Source of the DNA: Verrucomicrobiaceae bacterium
GTDB lineage: Bacteria > Verrucomicrobiota > Verrucomicrobiia > Verrucomicrobiales > Verrucomicrobiaceae
DNA length: 56,848 nucleotides
Direction of reading: 5' to 3'
NCBI GenBank assembly: GCA_016795465.1
Contig: JAEUHK010000064.1
Location: 1-56,848, forward strand
Below, piece by piece: positions 6,327 through 14,004 of this stretch (within the stretch, counting starts at the first letter, position 1; each line of letters starts with the position of its first letter). The notes beneath the pieces are model-generated. The model did no database searches, was not told where the DNA came from, and saw only the letters and a list, made by a program, of their open reading frames with translations. A program made the position numbers and the translations under genes.

Positions 6327-7913
6327 TCATGAGCATGAGCAGCTCCCGCAGCCCTTCTTGAGGCTTGCGAGGCGTTTTTCGATTTCGAGGGAGGTCGGGG
6401 TGACGGCGAGGCCGCCGAGGGAGGTGCAGCGGTGCTCGCGTGGCATGCGCTCGGCGACGGCCTTGGCGGCGTCGATGACTTCATCGAGCGGGATGAGCGG
6501 ATCGTAGCCGGCGAGGGCCATGTTCGCGCAGGAGAGGGCGTTGCTGGCGGCCATGACGTTTTTGCCGAGGCATGGGGCCTCGACGCGATTCGCGATGGGA
6601 TCGCAAATGAGGCCGAGCATGCTCTGGAAGGCCATCGAGGAGGCGGCGATGGCTTGATCGCGTGTGCCGCCGGCGAGCGTGACGAGCGCGGCGGCGGCCA
6701 TGCAGGCTGCGGCACCGCCTTCGGCCTGACAGCCGCCGACTTCCGCCGCGAAGGTCCAGCGTGTGGCGATGAAGACGCCGATCAATCCAGCGGCGAGCAT
6801 GGCGCTGGCCATGTCTTCCTCGCTTTGATTCATTGACTCCGCCATGGCGATGACGGCTCCGGGCAAGGCAGCGCACGCGCCCGCGGTCGGTGCGGCGACG
6901 ATGACGCCCATGCTGCTCTTCACCTCCATCAAGGCGGTGACATAGAGAATGATGCGGTTCAACGCGCCGCCATCGAGCAAGCGGCCCGCGTTCATCATCT
7001 CGGCAAAGCGTCCGCTCTGATGATGCAGCACGCGATCCTCGTAACTCGTGCCCGCAATGCCGCTGGCGATCGATTTGCGCAGGATGCGGACGATGTCGGT
7101 CATCTTGTCGATGACTTCGCGCTCGGTGAAGCTGCCGCGAGCCCGCTCATACTCGATGGCGAGTTGCCAAAGAGGCGTGTTTTGGACTCCGTCGTGGGCG
7201 AGCATGGTTGCGCAGCTCGTGAAGGGCACGTGGAGGTCTTTGCGGGAAGGGACGGGGAGAACGGGAGAGAGCTTTTTGACGGAAAGGGGGCTTAAAGGGA
7301 CCAAAAGGACGGAAGGGACAAAAGTGGCGGCTTTGACTTGGATGAGCTGTTTGTCAGCGAGGTTGTTGATGATGACTTCATCCTCTGAGAAAGTGGTTTC
7401 GGCTTTAGCCGAATCATCCTGAATGCGACTAAAGTCGCAGCCACTTTTCCAAATCAGCGTCTCGTGATACCCGCCGTCCATGTGGAGCGGCACGCCGTCG
7501 ATCTCGATGACTTCGATCATGCCGCCGCCGGTGGAGATGGCGATGAGGGTGTGCGTTTCGCGCGTGTTCTTCAGCGTGAGGCGATAGGTGTTCGGATGCG
7601 GATCACCGACATCGACGGTTTCGATGCGGAGCTTGATTCCGGCATCGGCGAGCGCCTGCGCGGAGTTTGGCAGACGCTCGTCATCGGCGTCCCAGCCGAG
7701 CAGGCCGCCAAAGAGGCCCATGTCGCTGCCTTGGCTCTCGTGTGTGGTTGGCAATGAGCCGGCGCGGTCAAACTCGACGAGCACCTCGCTGATTTCGCCA
7801 TCCATCAGATCACGCGCCAGCCGGCCGATGCGCAGCGCAGCGGCGCAGTGCGAGCTGGACGGGCCACGCATTACGGGGCCGATCACGTCGTTGAAGATGG
7901 AGACGGGTGTCAT
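6327..7913 (-). CDS. sdaA: L-serine dehydratase (single chain, Fe-S type) with repeat-derived insertion
   Basis: A 528-residue cytoplasmic enzyme converting L-serine to pyruvate and ammonia. Residues 1-155 are the beta domain (SIFNDVIGPVMRGPSSSHCA, QGSDMGLFGGLLGWD). Residues about 230-515 are the alpha domain with the Fe-S cysteine segments PTAGACAALPG (Cys347), LICDPIAN (Cys437) and APCLGKNV (Cys448). Usual single-chain enzymes are near 450-460 residues. The excess lies at about 156-220, where a palindromic repeat and a low-complexity GGGAC-type repeat are translated in frame (KSGCDFSRIQDDSAKAETTF, then PSVLLVPLSPLSVKKLSPVL). The C-terminus is Cys-rich (KKGCGSCSCS). Its start is 7 bases after the next gene's stop, so the two are probably co-transcribed. 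Confidence 0.92.
   Translation of the reverse strand: MTPVSIFNDVIGPVMRGPSSSHCAAALRIGRLARDLMDGEISEVLVEFDRAGSLPTTHESQGSDMGLFGGLLGWDADDERLPNSAQALADAGIKLRIETVDVGDPHPNTYRLTLKNTRETHTLIAISTGGGMIEVIEIDGVPLHMDGGYHETLIWKSGCDFSRIQDDSAKAETTFSEDEVIINNLADKQLIQVKAATFVPSVLLVPLSPLSVKKLSPVLPVPSRKDLHVPFTSCATMLAHDGVQNTPLWQLAIEYERARGSFTEREVIDKMTDIVRILRKSIASGIAGTSYEDRVLHHQSGRFAEMMNAGRLLDGGALNRIILYVTALMEVKSSMGVIVAAPTAGACAALPGAVIAMAESMNQSEEDMASAMLAAGLIGVFIATRWTFAAEVGGCQAEGGAAACMAAAALVTLAGGTRDQAIAASSMAFQSMLGLICDPIANRVEAPCLGKNVMAASNALSCANMALAGYDPLIPLDEVIDAAKAVAERMPREHRCTSLGGLAVTPTSLEIEKRLASLKKGCGSCSCS
7264..7330. repeat. GGGAC-rich low-complexity repeat inside serine dehydratase
   Basis: Purine-rich plus-strand runs (AAAGGGACCAAAAGGACGG, AAGGGACAAAAG) give the minus-strand coding repeats of GTCCC, CTTTT and CCGTC. 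They encode the low-complexity stretch rich in P, V, L and S at residues about 197-217. Such invasive GGGAC/GTCCC repeats are unlike the rest of the enzyme and lie 60 bases from a second, hairpin-type repeat. Confidence 0.5.
7390..7447. repeat. Double-hairpin repeat element, 58 bp, inside serine dehydratase
   Basis: It is bounded by AAAGTGG and CCACTTT, with two hairpins between: TTCGGCTTTAGCCGAA and TGCGACTAAAGTCGCA. The same architecture, with swapped stem sequences, occurs at 19741-19793 inside another gene. It is translated in frame without a stop (residues about 156-175). This is a REP/MITE-like element that has been domesticated within coding DNA. Confidence 0.8.
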
Positions 7914-7920
7914 GATGGAT

Positions 7921-10335
7921 TCAGTTCACCGCACGAGCCTGGAAGGCACGCAAGTCCACCAGCGTGGGCGTTTCGGTGCTCGATTGAATGGCGGCGACGG
8001 CTTTGTCGAACTCGGCGAGATGCTCTTTCGATTTGCGGGCGGCGACGAGTTGCTCGCGCACGGCTTGCAGCTTGGGCAGCATCGTTTTGGCATGTGTGCC
8101 GTAGCGTTGCAGCGCGGTGAGGCAGGCGTGGGAGCGGTTCTTTTCGCCCCAGCGTTCGGGTTCGATCACGCGGATGCAAAGGTCCATGCCCTCGCGGATG
8201 TGGAGGCGAGAGAGCAGATCGAGCCCGGCGGTGCGCACACCATCGGCGAACATTTCGTTGCTCGGCGCGAGGCGCTCGATGGCTGGCAGGATGACGGGAA
8301 GCAAACGCACGACATCTTCATCGCTGAGCTTCGCATACACGCGGCCGACGGCCGAGCGCACCACGGAGTCCTCGTTTTGGAGCATGGAAGCAATCGCTGG
8401 ATAGAGTTGTTTGCGGTCCACGCCTTCCAGCGAATCGGCGAGGATGCTGCGAGGGCCTCGCGTGCCTGGAAACGGCGCGAACAACGCTACCGCAGCGGAG
8501 CGCTGGCTCATGCGGCGCGGATCGGCGGGATTCGAGCGCAGCGTCATCGCGAGGAGATCGCTCACGCAGGCTTTGCGCACGGTGGGGCTCAAATGGGGCA
8601 CCGCCTCGGCGGCGAGCGATTGCAGCCACGGATCGGAATCGCTCAAACAAGCCCGCAACTGCGCCGCGGCAGCATCCGCACGAGGTCCCAGCTCGCCCAG
8701 CGCCTCGACCGCGCCGTAGCGTGCATCGCGATTCGTGCTGGCGAGCAGTTTCAGCAGTGCGGGAAGATGATCGCCGTCGCGTTTTCCGAGCGCAGCGGCG
8801 GAGCGTCCACGCACAAAGGGCGACCAGCTCGCGAGCCCGGCGAGGAGCTGATCGGTGCTGCGTTTCTCGTAGAGGTTCTCATCGCGGGTGTAGGCAAAGT
8901 CGCGACCGGCGGCGATGACTTCGGCGGCTTGCGCGGCATCCAGCGGCGGCACGCTGAAACCTTTGCGACCCGTGATGCGCAGGCTTTTCAGCGGCAGGGC
9001 GCAATCGAGCAGGTAGCTGCCGCTGCAGTCCCAGTTTTTGTAGGCACCGTGCTCCTCCGCGCCGACGGGCGAGCCCTGATAAATGAAACGCGTGTCCCAG
9101 CCGCGAGCGAGGTCATAATACCACGACTGCTCCTTTAAATAGGCACCGCAGGCCACCGGACCGCAGCGTGCGACGCCTTGCATGGCCCAGAGCATGTTGA
9201 AGAAATTGCCCGTGTGGCCGCGCTCGCGCTCGCTGTAGGCCGCGGTGGCCATCTTCGCGAAGAACTCCGTCGCCTCACGATCACCGAGCAGGTCAAAGAG
9301 CACGGCAGCAGCTGCACACTTGCCATTGTCCTCATGCGCAAAGAAGGGGCGATGATCGCCATACGGCACTGCGCCTTTATGAACCCACCAGCGGAGGAAC
9401 GAAGAAGCTTTCGTGATGGCCTTGTCGAGGTCGGCATGCTTCACACCAGCCTCGCGGGCGAGCACCATGCCGATGGTGAGCGGCAGGCCGGGGGCATTCA
9501 TCGCGCCGTAGCCGCTGAGGTTGCCGCCATTCTGCGTGAAGCGATGTCCCCAGGTGCCCACGCCGCTCTGACCGCGTGCCGTTTCCAGCGCCAGCCGCGT
9601 GAGACCGGGCATGACGGAGGTGTCGCCAGTGGCCATGACGTATTCGGCCACGAAGGTCATCATGAAGCCGTAATACCACGAGAGATAGCCGTCGGTGGTG
9701 AAGTCCGCGGCCCACATCGCCTCGCGCTTCACGAGCGGCAGGTAGTCCTTGTTGCCGCTGGCGAGCAAAGCGAGGCCATTGAGTGCCCGCGAGATGCCAT
9801 CGAGCCGGCGCACGTAGTTTGGCTCATCGCTCATGCGTTTGGCGAGCGATGCGCAGCCGAGCTCGAGGATGCGTTTCGTCTTCGGGCAATCGTAAGGCGC
9901 GGTGGCGCTGTAGCTGCCGAGCACGGCCAGCTTCACCACGACATCGCCGCTTTGCCCGCTGCGCCAGCGATGCAGTTTCAAAGCGCCGTCGCTGCCTTCA
10001 GCGGCCGCGATGGCCTTCGCGAATTGCACGCGCGCATCGTCGGCAAAGCGGGCCGCATTCACTCCTAGAATGACATCACCCACCGCGAGCACGCCGTCGG
10101 CCGGCGAGCCGCTCGCGACCTCGGTGATGAGAATCTGCCGCGAGTCATGCGAATGGCCGTTCGCGGTGAAAATCCATCCACGGGCTCCGGTGGGCCCGAG
10201 CGTCCAATCGTGCTCTTTGCCGGGCTGATCGCCTTTCGTGAAGTCAGGAGGTGCTGGCGTGGCGGGAGCCGCGAAAGCACTGGGAGCGAGCAGGCACGCA
10301 GCCGCGAAGAGGAGCAGGGGAAGATGGCGTTTCAC
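7921..10335 (-). CDS. Secreted PDZ + DUF6288-like + HEAT-repeat protein
   Basis: An 804-residue exported protein: signal peptide 1-22 (ending AFA-A). A PDZ domain lies at about 35-135 (GARGWIF, ILITEVASGSPADGVLAVGD, VILGVNAARF). A long all-helical domain at about 150-480 resembles DUF6288 of Planctomycetes and Verrucomicrobia (YLSWYYGFMMTFVAEYVMAT, GGNLSGYGAMNAPGLPLTIG, WDCSGSYLLDCALPLK). HEAT-like repeats follow at about 500-700 (SPFVRGRSAAALGKRDGDHL, RDARYGAVEALGELGPRADA). No function is established. A Cys/His/Tyr-rich barrel-like domain with a PDZ suggests periplasmic processing or binding of polysaccharide or protein. It lies upstream of serine dehydratase in the same direction. Confidence 0.75.
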   Translation of the reverse strand: MKRHLPLLLFAAACLLAPSAFAAPATPAPPDFTKGDQPGKEHDWTLGPTGARGWIFTANGHSHDSRQILITEVASGSPADGVLAVGDVILGVNAARFADDARVQFAKAIAAAEGSDGALKLHRWRSGQSGDVVVKLAVLGSYSATAPYDCPKTKRILELGCASLAKRMSDEPNYVRRLDGISRALNGLALLASGNKDYLPLVKREAMWAADFTTDGYLSWYYGFMMTFVAEYVMATGDTSVMPGLTRLALETARGQSGVGTWGHRFTQNGGNLSGYGAMNAPGLPLTIGMVLAREAGVKHADLDKAITKASSFLRWWVHKGAVPYGDHRPFFAHEDNGKCAAAAVLFDLLGDREATEFFAKMATAAYSERERGHTGNFFNMLWAMQGVARCGPVACGAYLKEQSWYYDLARGWDTRFIYQGSPVGAEEHGAYKNWDCSGSYLLDCALPLKSLRITGRKGFSVPPLDAAQAAEVIAAGRDFAYTRDENLYEKRSTDQLLAGLASWSPFVRGRSAAALGKRDGDHLPALLKLLASTNRDARYGAVEALGELGPRADAAAAQLRACLSDSDPWLQSLAAEAVPHLSPTVRKACVSDLLAMTLRSNPADPRRMSQRSAAVALFAPFPGTRGPRSILADSLEGVDRKQLYPAIASMLQNEDSVVRSAVGRVYAKLSDEDVVRLLPVILPAIERLAPSNEMFADGVRTAGLDLLSRLHIREGMDLCIRVIEPERWGEKNRSHACLTALQRYGTHAKTMLPKLQAVREQLVAARKSKEHLAEFDKAVAAIQSSTETPTLVDLRAFQARAVN

Positions 10336-10422
10336 AGGAGGAGGATGCTAAAGCGCTCCATCGGCAGCGTCTTGTGCAGAATGGCCGCAGAGCCGCGTAA
10401 AAGCCGCACAATGGGGGCGTCG

Positions 10423-10519
10423 CTGATGCGTGATTCGTGATGCGTGAAACACGTTCGGTCGTTTCTCTCCAAAGCTCCGCGTCAGGCTCACGGATCACGC
10501 ATCACGGATCACGCATCAG
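10423..10519. repeat. Inverted repeat of GATGCGTGAT units
   Basis: Left arm 10423-10447 and right arm 10488-10519 are reverse complements over 25 bases with one mismatch. Each arm is itself built of GTGATGC/GATCCGTGAT-like units. A 40-base spacer separates the arms. It lies between the divergent PDZ/HEAT gene and the glycosidase and could form a long hairpin or cruciform. The rest of the gap 10336-10590 shows nothing else. Confidence 0.75.
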
Positions 10520-10590
10520 CCGAGAAGTCGATTTTTCGTCCCTATCCGTTTCTTTTTGCGCATGAAGCCCAGCCGGGAATGATGGTGCGC

Positions 10591-11838
10591 ATGATTCGCT
10601 CTCTCATTTGCCTTTTCGTTGTCCCTTTCATCGCCGCGCAGGCTCTGGCGGAGGCCGTTCCCGTGAAGATCGTGCCCGGAACAGGCATCACGCGCGGTGG
10701 CGAGCCCTACTTCGTCAAAGGCGCGGGCGGTGAGAAGTATCTCGATGAGCTCGTGGCCGCGGGCGGCAACAGCATCCGCACCTGGACCACGAACGGCCTC
10801 GATGAGATCCTCGACACCGCGCAGAAACGCGGCCTCACCGTGTGCGCGGGCATCTGGCTGGAGCCGGAGTGCAATTGGTTCTCGTATGCCAACACGAAGC
10901 ACTGCGCGAAGCAGATCGCGCGAGTCGTGAACGAGGTCGTGAAGCATCGCGATCATCCCGCGCTGCTGTTTTGGGGCCTGGGCAACGAAGTCGAGGGCGA
11001 TGGCAACAACGCCGCTTATTGGAAGCAGCTCGAAGTGCTCGCGCAGATCGTGAAGCAGCTCGATCCGGCGCATCCGACCTTCACCGCGGTGGCCGGCCTT
11101 TCTCCCGACAAAGCGAAAGGGCTCAACGAGCACACGCCGAGCCTCGACTTCGTCGGCATCAACACCTACGCCGCGCTGCCGTCATTGCGGAAGCATCTGG
11201 AGAAGGTCGAGTGGAAGCGCCCGTGGGTGGTCACCGAGTTTGGTGCGCAGGGTTTTTGGGAAAGCCCGCGTGCGCCGTGGGGGGCGCCGATCGAGCAAAC
11301 GAGCGGCAACAAGACCAAAACGATCCGCAAAGGCTACGAAGCCGCGATCCAGCCCGGCGGCGATTGCTGGGGCGGCTATGTCTTTCTCTGGGGCCAGAAA
11401 CAAGAGGCCACCTCGACGTGGTTCGGCATCTTCACCGAGCAAGGCGAGTCCACCGCCGTGTGCGATGTGATGCACGAGCTTTGGAAAGGCACGCCACCTC
11501 CCGAGCGAGCGCCGGACATCGCCACGCTCACCAGCGAGGCCGCGAAGAAGGAAATCGCCGCGGGAAGTGAGTTCCAAGCCCAAGCCGAGGCCACCGATCC
11601 CGATGGCGACGCGCTCACCTGGCACTGGACCGTCACCGTCGAAAGCGCCGGCCGCAACGAGCAAGGCCGAGAACGCCCCACCAAGCCACTGCCCGACAGC
11701 CTCATCAAAACCGAAGGCCCCCACGCCACCTTCCGCGCCCCGAAAAAGCCCGGCGACTACCGCGTCCACCTCCGCGTCACCGACACGCATCAACGCGCCG
11801 CGACGGCTAATTTCCCCTTCAAAGTCATCAAGCCCTGA
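10591..11838 (+). CDS. Secreted glycoside hydrolase (GH2-like TIM barrel) with C-terminal Ig/PKD-like domain
   Basis: About 415 residues from the ATG at 10591, chosen because it gives a proper signal peptide (MIRSLICLFVVPFIAAQALA). In-frame ATGs at 10579/10582 are alternatives, and the upstream extension is repeat DNA. Barrel motifs: GGEPYFVKGAGG, GNSIRTW, LLFWGLGNEVEGDG with the acid/base Glu133, FVGINTYA, and WVVTEFGAQGFW with the nucleophile Glu216. This is the classic spacing of clan A retaining glycosidases. Residues about 315-415 are a beta-sandwich (FQAQAEATDPDGDALTWHW ... GDYRVHLRVTD). It would act on a beta-linked glycan outside the inner membrane; the substrate is unknown. Confidence 0.85.
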   Translation: MIRSLICLFVVPFIAAQALAEAVPVKIVPGTGITRGGEPYFVKGAGGEKYLDELVAAGGNSIRTWTTNGLDEILDTAQKRGLTVCAGIWLEPECNWFSYANTKHCAKQIARVVNEVVKHRDHPALLFWGLGNEVEGDGNNAAYWKQLEVLAQIVKQLDPAHPTFTAVAGLSPDKAKGLNEHTPSLDFVGINTYAALPSLRKHLEKVEWKRPWVVTEFGAQGFWESPRAPWGAPIEQTSGNKTKTIRKGYEAAIQPGGDCWGGYVFLWGQKQEATSTWFGIFTEQGESTAVCDVMHELWKGTPPPERAPDIATLTSEAAKKEIAAGSEFQAQAEATDPDGDALTWHWTVTVESAGRNEQGRERPTKPLPDSLIKTEGPHATFRAPKKPGDYRVHLRVTDTHQRAATANFPFKVIKP

Positions 11839-11840
11839 AA

Positions 11841-11905
11841 ATGGCAAAAATATGGGCGGCTAAATATGAAAACCAAATGCTCCCCATCTTTTTGCCATCC
11901 TTCAG
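11841..11905. repeat. Left direct repeat flanking the GxxExxY gene
   Basis: It begins ATGGCAAAAATATG, contains GGCGGCTAAATATG and ends CCATCTTTTTGCCATCCTTCAG-like sequence. It matches the copy at 12701-12780 in the same orientation, though the right hairpin arm is shorter here. It starts 2 bases after the glycosidase stop and ends 1 base before the GxxExxY stop codon. Confidence 0.8.
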
Positions 11906-11906
11906 C

Positions 11907-12692
11907 TCATCGAATGGTGGTGAATATGACCTGACGGTGGGTGATGTTGGCCCATTGAATGGCTTTCAGGTTCGTATGCTCCAGCAATCGACGCGCGTGC
12001 GTCTCGAAGGCGTCCAGTCTTTCGGTGAAAGCAGTCAGGCGAAACGCCACCCCAGGCGCGAGAAGCCGCATTTTCTGGTCATGCAGATGCCCTTTGTTTC
12101 CGATGACCGGCACTGGCAGGATCACCTGCTCTTCGCCTCCGAGAAAGTGTGTCAGCGCCTCATCATAAAGGCTTATTTCAAGGCCAGCACCCCAGTCGTG
12201 AATCAAAGCCATCAACGCATCGCGAAAAAACTCCCCGCCAGGGATGCTGGAGTCAAAAGCAGCATCTAGAACTCGTGGATCACGCAAATCTTCGAGCCGC
12301 TGGTGGCAGTTCACAAACTCAGAACCCATGCGTTCAGGACGCATGTTGAAGATCATGCCGTGCGACAAGCCAAACAGCAGGAGATAGTTGAATGCCTGAC
12401 TCCGGTGCTTGGACACAATGGTCTCAGCCGCCTTGAACTCAAACAAGCCAGAACGACGGGCCAGAACATCAAGCTGATAGGTTTTGGAGAAGGTCTTATG
12501 GGTGACTGTCACTGGAAGCTCAAGTTCCAAGTCTGTCATCCGATCCGCCAGCTCACGCTTATAAACACGCTCATCAAAAAATCGCCCAAACTCATTGTGG
12601 ATGTCGATCACATGTGACTTCACCTCAAAAGCGAGGCTGGAGAACTCGTCCTGGGAGATGCGAGTCGTGGGAGCTGTTTGAATGATCGGCAT
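11907..12692 (-). CDS. GxxExxY protein (predicted PD-(D/E)XK-like), in a repeat-bounded cassette
   Basis: About 261 residues from the ATG at 12692 (a TTG at 12707 inside the repeat is less likely). The N-terminal part has VIDIHNEFGRFFDERVYKRE, the G..(x)E..Y signature of the GxxExxY family. FEFKAAETIVSKHRSQAFNY then gives the E-x-K and helix typical of PD-(D/E)XK-like folds, followed by LLLFGLSHGMIFNMRPERM. The second half (about 150-261) is an extra domain not seen in the short ~130-residue members. The role of the family is unknown. The gene is fitted between two copies of a palindromic repeat, with 1 and 8 bases to spare, so gene plus repeat looks like a mobile unit. Confidence 0.8.
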   Translation of the reverse strand: MPIIQTAPTTRISQDEFSSLAFEVKSHVIDIHNEFGRFFDERVYKRELADRMTDLELELPVTVTHKTFSKTYQLDVLARRSGLFEFKAAETIVSKHRSQAFNYLLLFGLSHGMIFNMRPERMGSEFVNCHQRLEDLRDPRVLDAAFDSSIPGGEFFRDALMALIHDWGAGLEISLYDEALTHFLGGEEQVILPVPVIGNKGHLHDQKMRLLAPGVAFRLTAFTERLDAFETHARRLLEHTNLKAIQWANITHRQVIFTTIR

Positions 12693-12700
12693 GGGATTGA

Positions 12701-12780
12701 ATGGCAAAAAGATGCGCGGCTAAAGATGAATACCAAAGGTGTCCCCATATTTAGCCACACATCTTTTTGCCATCCTTCAG
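12701..12780. repeat. Right direct repeat flanking the GxxExxY gene (near-perfect palindrome)
   Basis: Arms beginning ATGGCAAAAAGATG and ending CATCTTTTTGCCAT pair over 28 bases with about three mismatches around a short centre, forming a long hairpin at 12701-12774, followed by CCTTCAG as in the left copy. It sits 3 bases beyond the esterase stop codon (minus strand) and may also act as a terminator. Confidence 0.8.
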
Positions 12781-12783
12781 TTT

Positions 12784-14004
12784 TCACGGCTTTGAGTTTT
12801 GCAGCAGAGCCTCCGCGAAGGCTTTGCCCATGAGCGCGAAGGTCTTTGCGCAGCCGAGGTAGTGGTAGCCGGCATTCGAGGCACCGCGTTTCCACAGCGC
12901 TTCCTCGTCGGGTGAGATGAGCTTGGCTTCGTAGTCCTTCAAATACTCGCGCTTGTCGGCCTCGGTCATGTGACCGTCGGCGTTCGCGTGGTCTTTGTGT
13001 TTTGAGTTGAGGTAATGGCCCATTTGGCGGACCTGGGCGCGCTTTTCGTCGATGGCACCCAGTTCCTCCGACCAAAACGGCGCGGTGGGCACGGCGAAGA
13101 CATTGCCTTTGAACTCCGGCATCAAGGCGGGCGCAGTCATAGCCTCGCGGAAGGCGAGATTGTCGGGCCCGGCCTTCATGCCATCGACACCCATCACGCC
13201 GATGACGAACGGCATCTTCGGTGCACCCAAATCTTTGCGCACATCGCGGATGAAGTGCGCAAGCAGGTCACTGTAAACCGCAAAGCGTCCCGGCTTGCCG
13301 CGATCCGGATAGGTGTGGCCGTCCACCATGTCGTTGAAGCCTTGGAACCACACGAAGCCAGCGATCTCGTAACCGTCCTTCGCATCGTAGGCCGGGCAAA
13401 CGCGCGTTGGGTCCGCGAGCACGTGCTTCACATGCTCGACCATGTAGCGGTAGAAGCGGCCCGTTTCGCGCCTCTTCTCTTCAAGCCACTGCTTCATGTC
13501 CTTCGGCACGCCATGGCCGGGCGGGCCGTAGTAGAGCTTCTTTTGGTAGTCATTGAGTTCATACGGCCCGGCGCTCGGTGGACGAAACCCCGTGTTCAGG
13601 CTGCGACCGCCCCACGCGGTCTTGATGATCAAAACGGGCTCTTGGAGCGCGCCGTCCATCATGAGGCCAAAAGTGAACTCCGGACCAATTTTGCCGTTCG
13701 ACTTGGTAGCGTCGTCGCGTGCGCCATAACCCGCCGTGAGCTTCCCAGTGCCTTCGCCATTCGCGCTGCCGTCGTATTTGCCGGTGAAGTAGGAGATCCA
13801 GGTGTGATCGCACACACGCGGCTCGCCCTTCTCATCGCGCATCATTCTCAAAAGCGGTGCGGTGGCCGGATCATCGCCGATGTAATCAAACGTCTCGATC
13901 TTCGCATGACCCTCCATGTTCGACTGACCGGCGAGGATGAAGACCTTCAGCGGCGCGGCTTGGAGTGATGCCGCGATGAGGAGTGAGGCGAGGATGTATT
14001 TCAT
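12784..14004 (-). CDS. Secreted sialate O-acetylesterase-type carbohydrate esterase (SASA family)
   Basis: A 406-residue protein with a signal peptide (MKYILASLLIAASLQAA). VFILAGQSNMEGHAKI carries the nucleophile Ser28 of the SGNH/SASA fold. EPVLIIKTAWGGRSL and GFVWFQGFNDMVD are the further blocks, and NAGYHYLGCAKTFA supplies the C-terminal catalytic His. It probably removes acetyl groups from polysaccharide side chains. Its ATG overlaps the stop of the upstream sulfatase (14001-14004), so esterase and sulfatase are coupled, which fits stepwise stripping of a sulfated, acetylated glycan. Confidence 0.9.
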   Translation of the reverse strand: MKYILASLLIAASLQAAPLKVFILAGQSNMEGHAKIETFDYIGDDPATAPLLRMMRDEKGEPRVCDHTWISYFTGKYDGSANGEGTGKLTAGYGARDDATKSNGKIGPEFTFGLMMDGALQEPVLIIKTAWGGRSLNTGFRPPSAGPYELNDYQKKLYYGPPGHGVPKDMKQWLEEKRRETGRFYRYMVEHVKHVLADPTRVCPAYDAKDGYEIAGFVWFQGFNDMVDGHTYPDRGKPGRFAVYSDLLAHFIRDVRKDLGAPKMPFVIGVMGVDGMKAGPDNLAFREAMTAPALMPEFKGNVFAVPTAPFWSEELGAIDEKRAQVRQMGHYLNSKHKDHANADGHMTEADKREYLKDYEAKLISPDEEALWKRGASNAGYHYLGCAKTFALMGKAFAEALLQNSKP

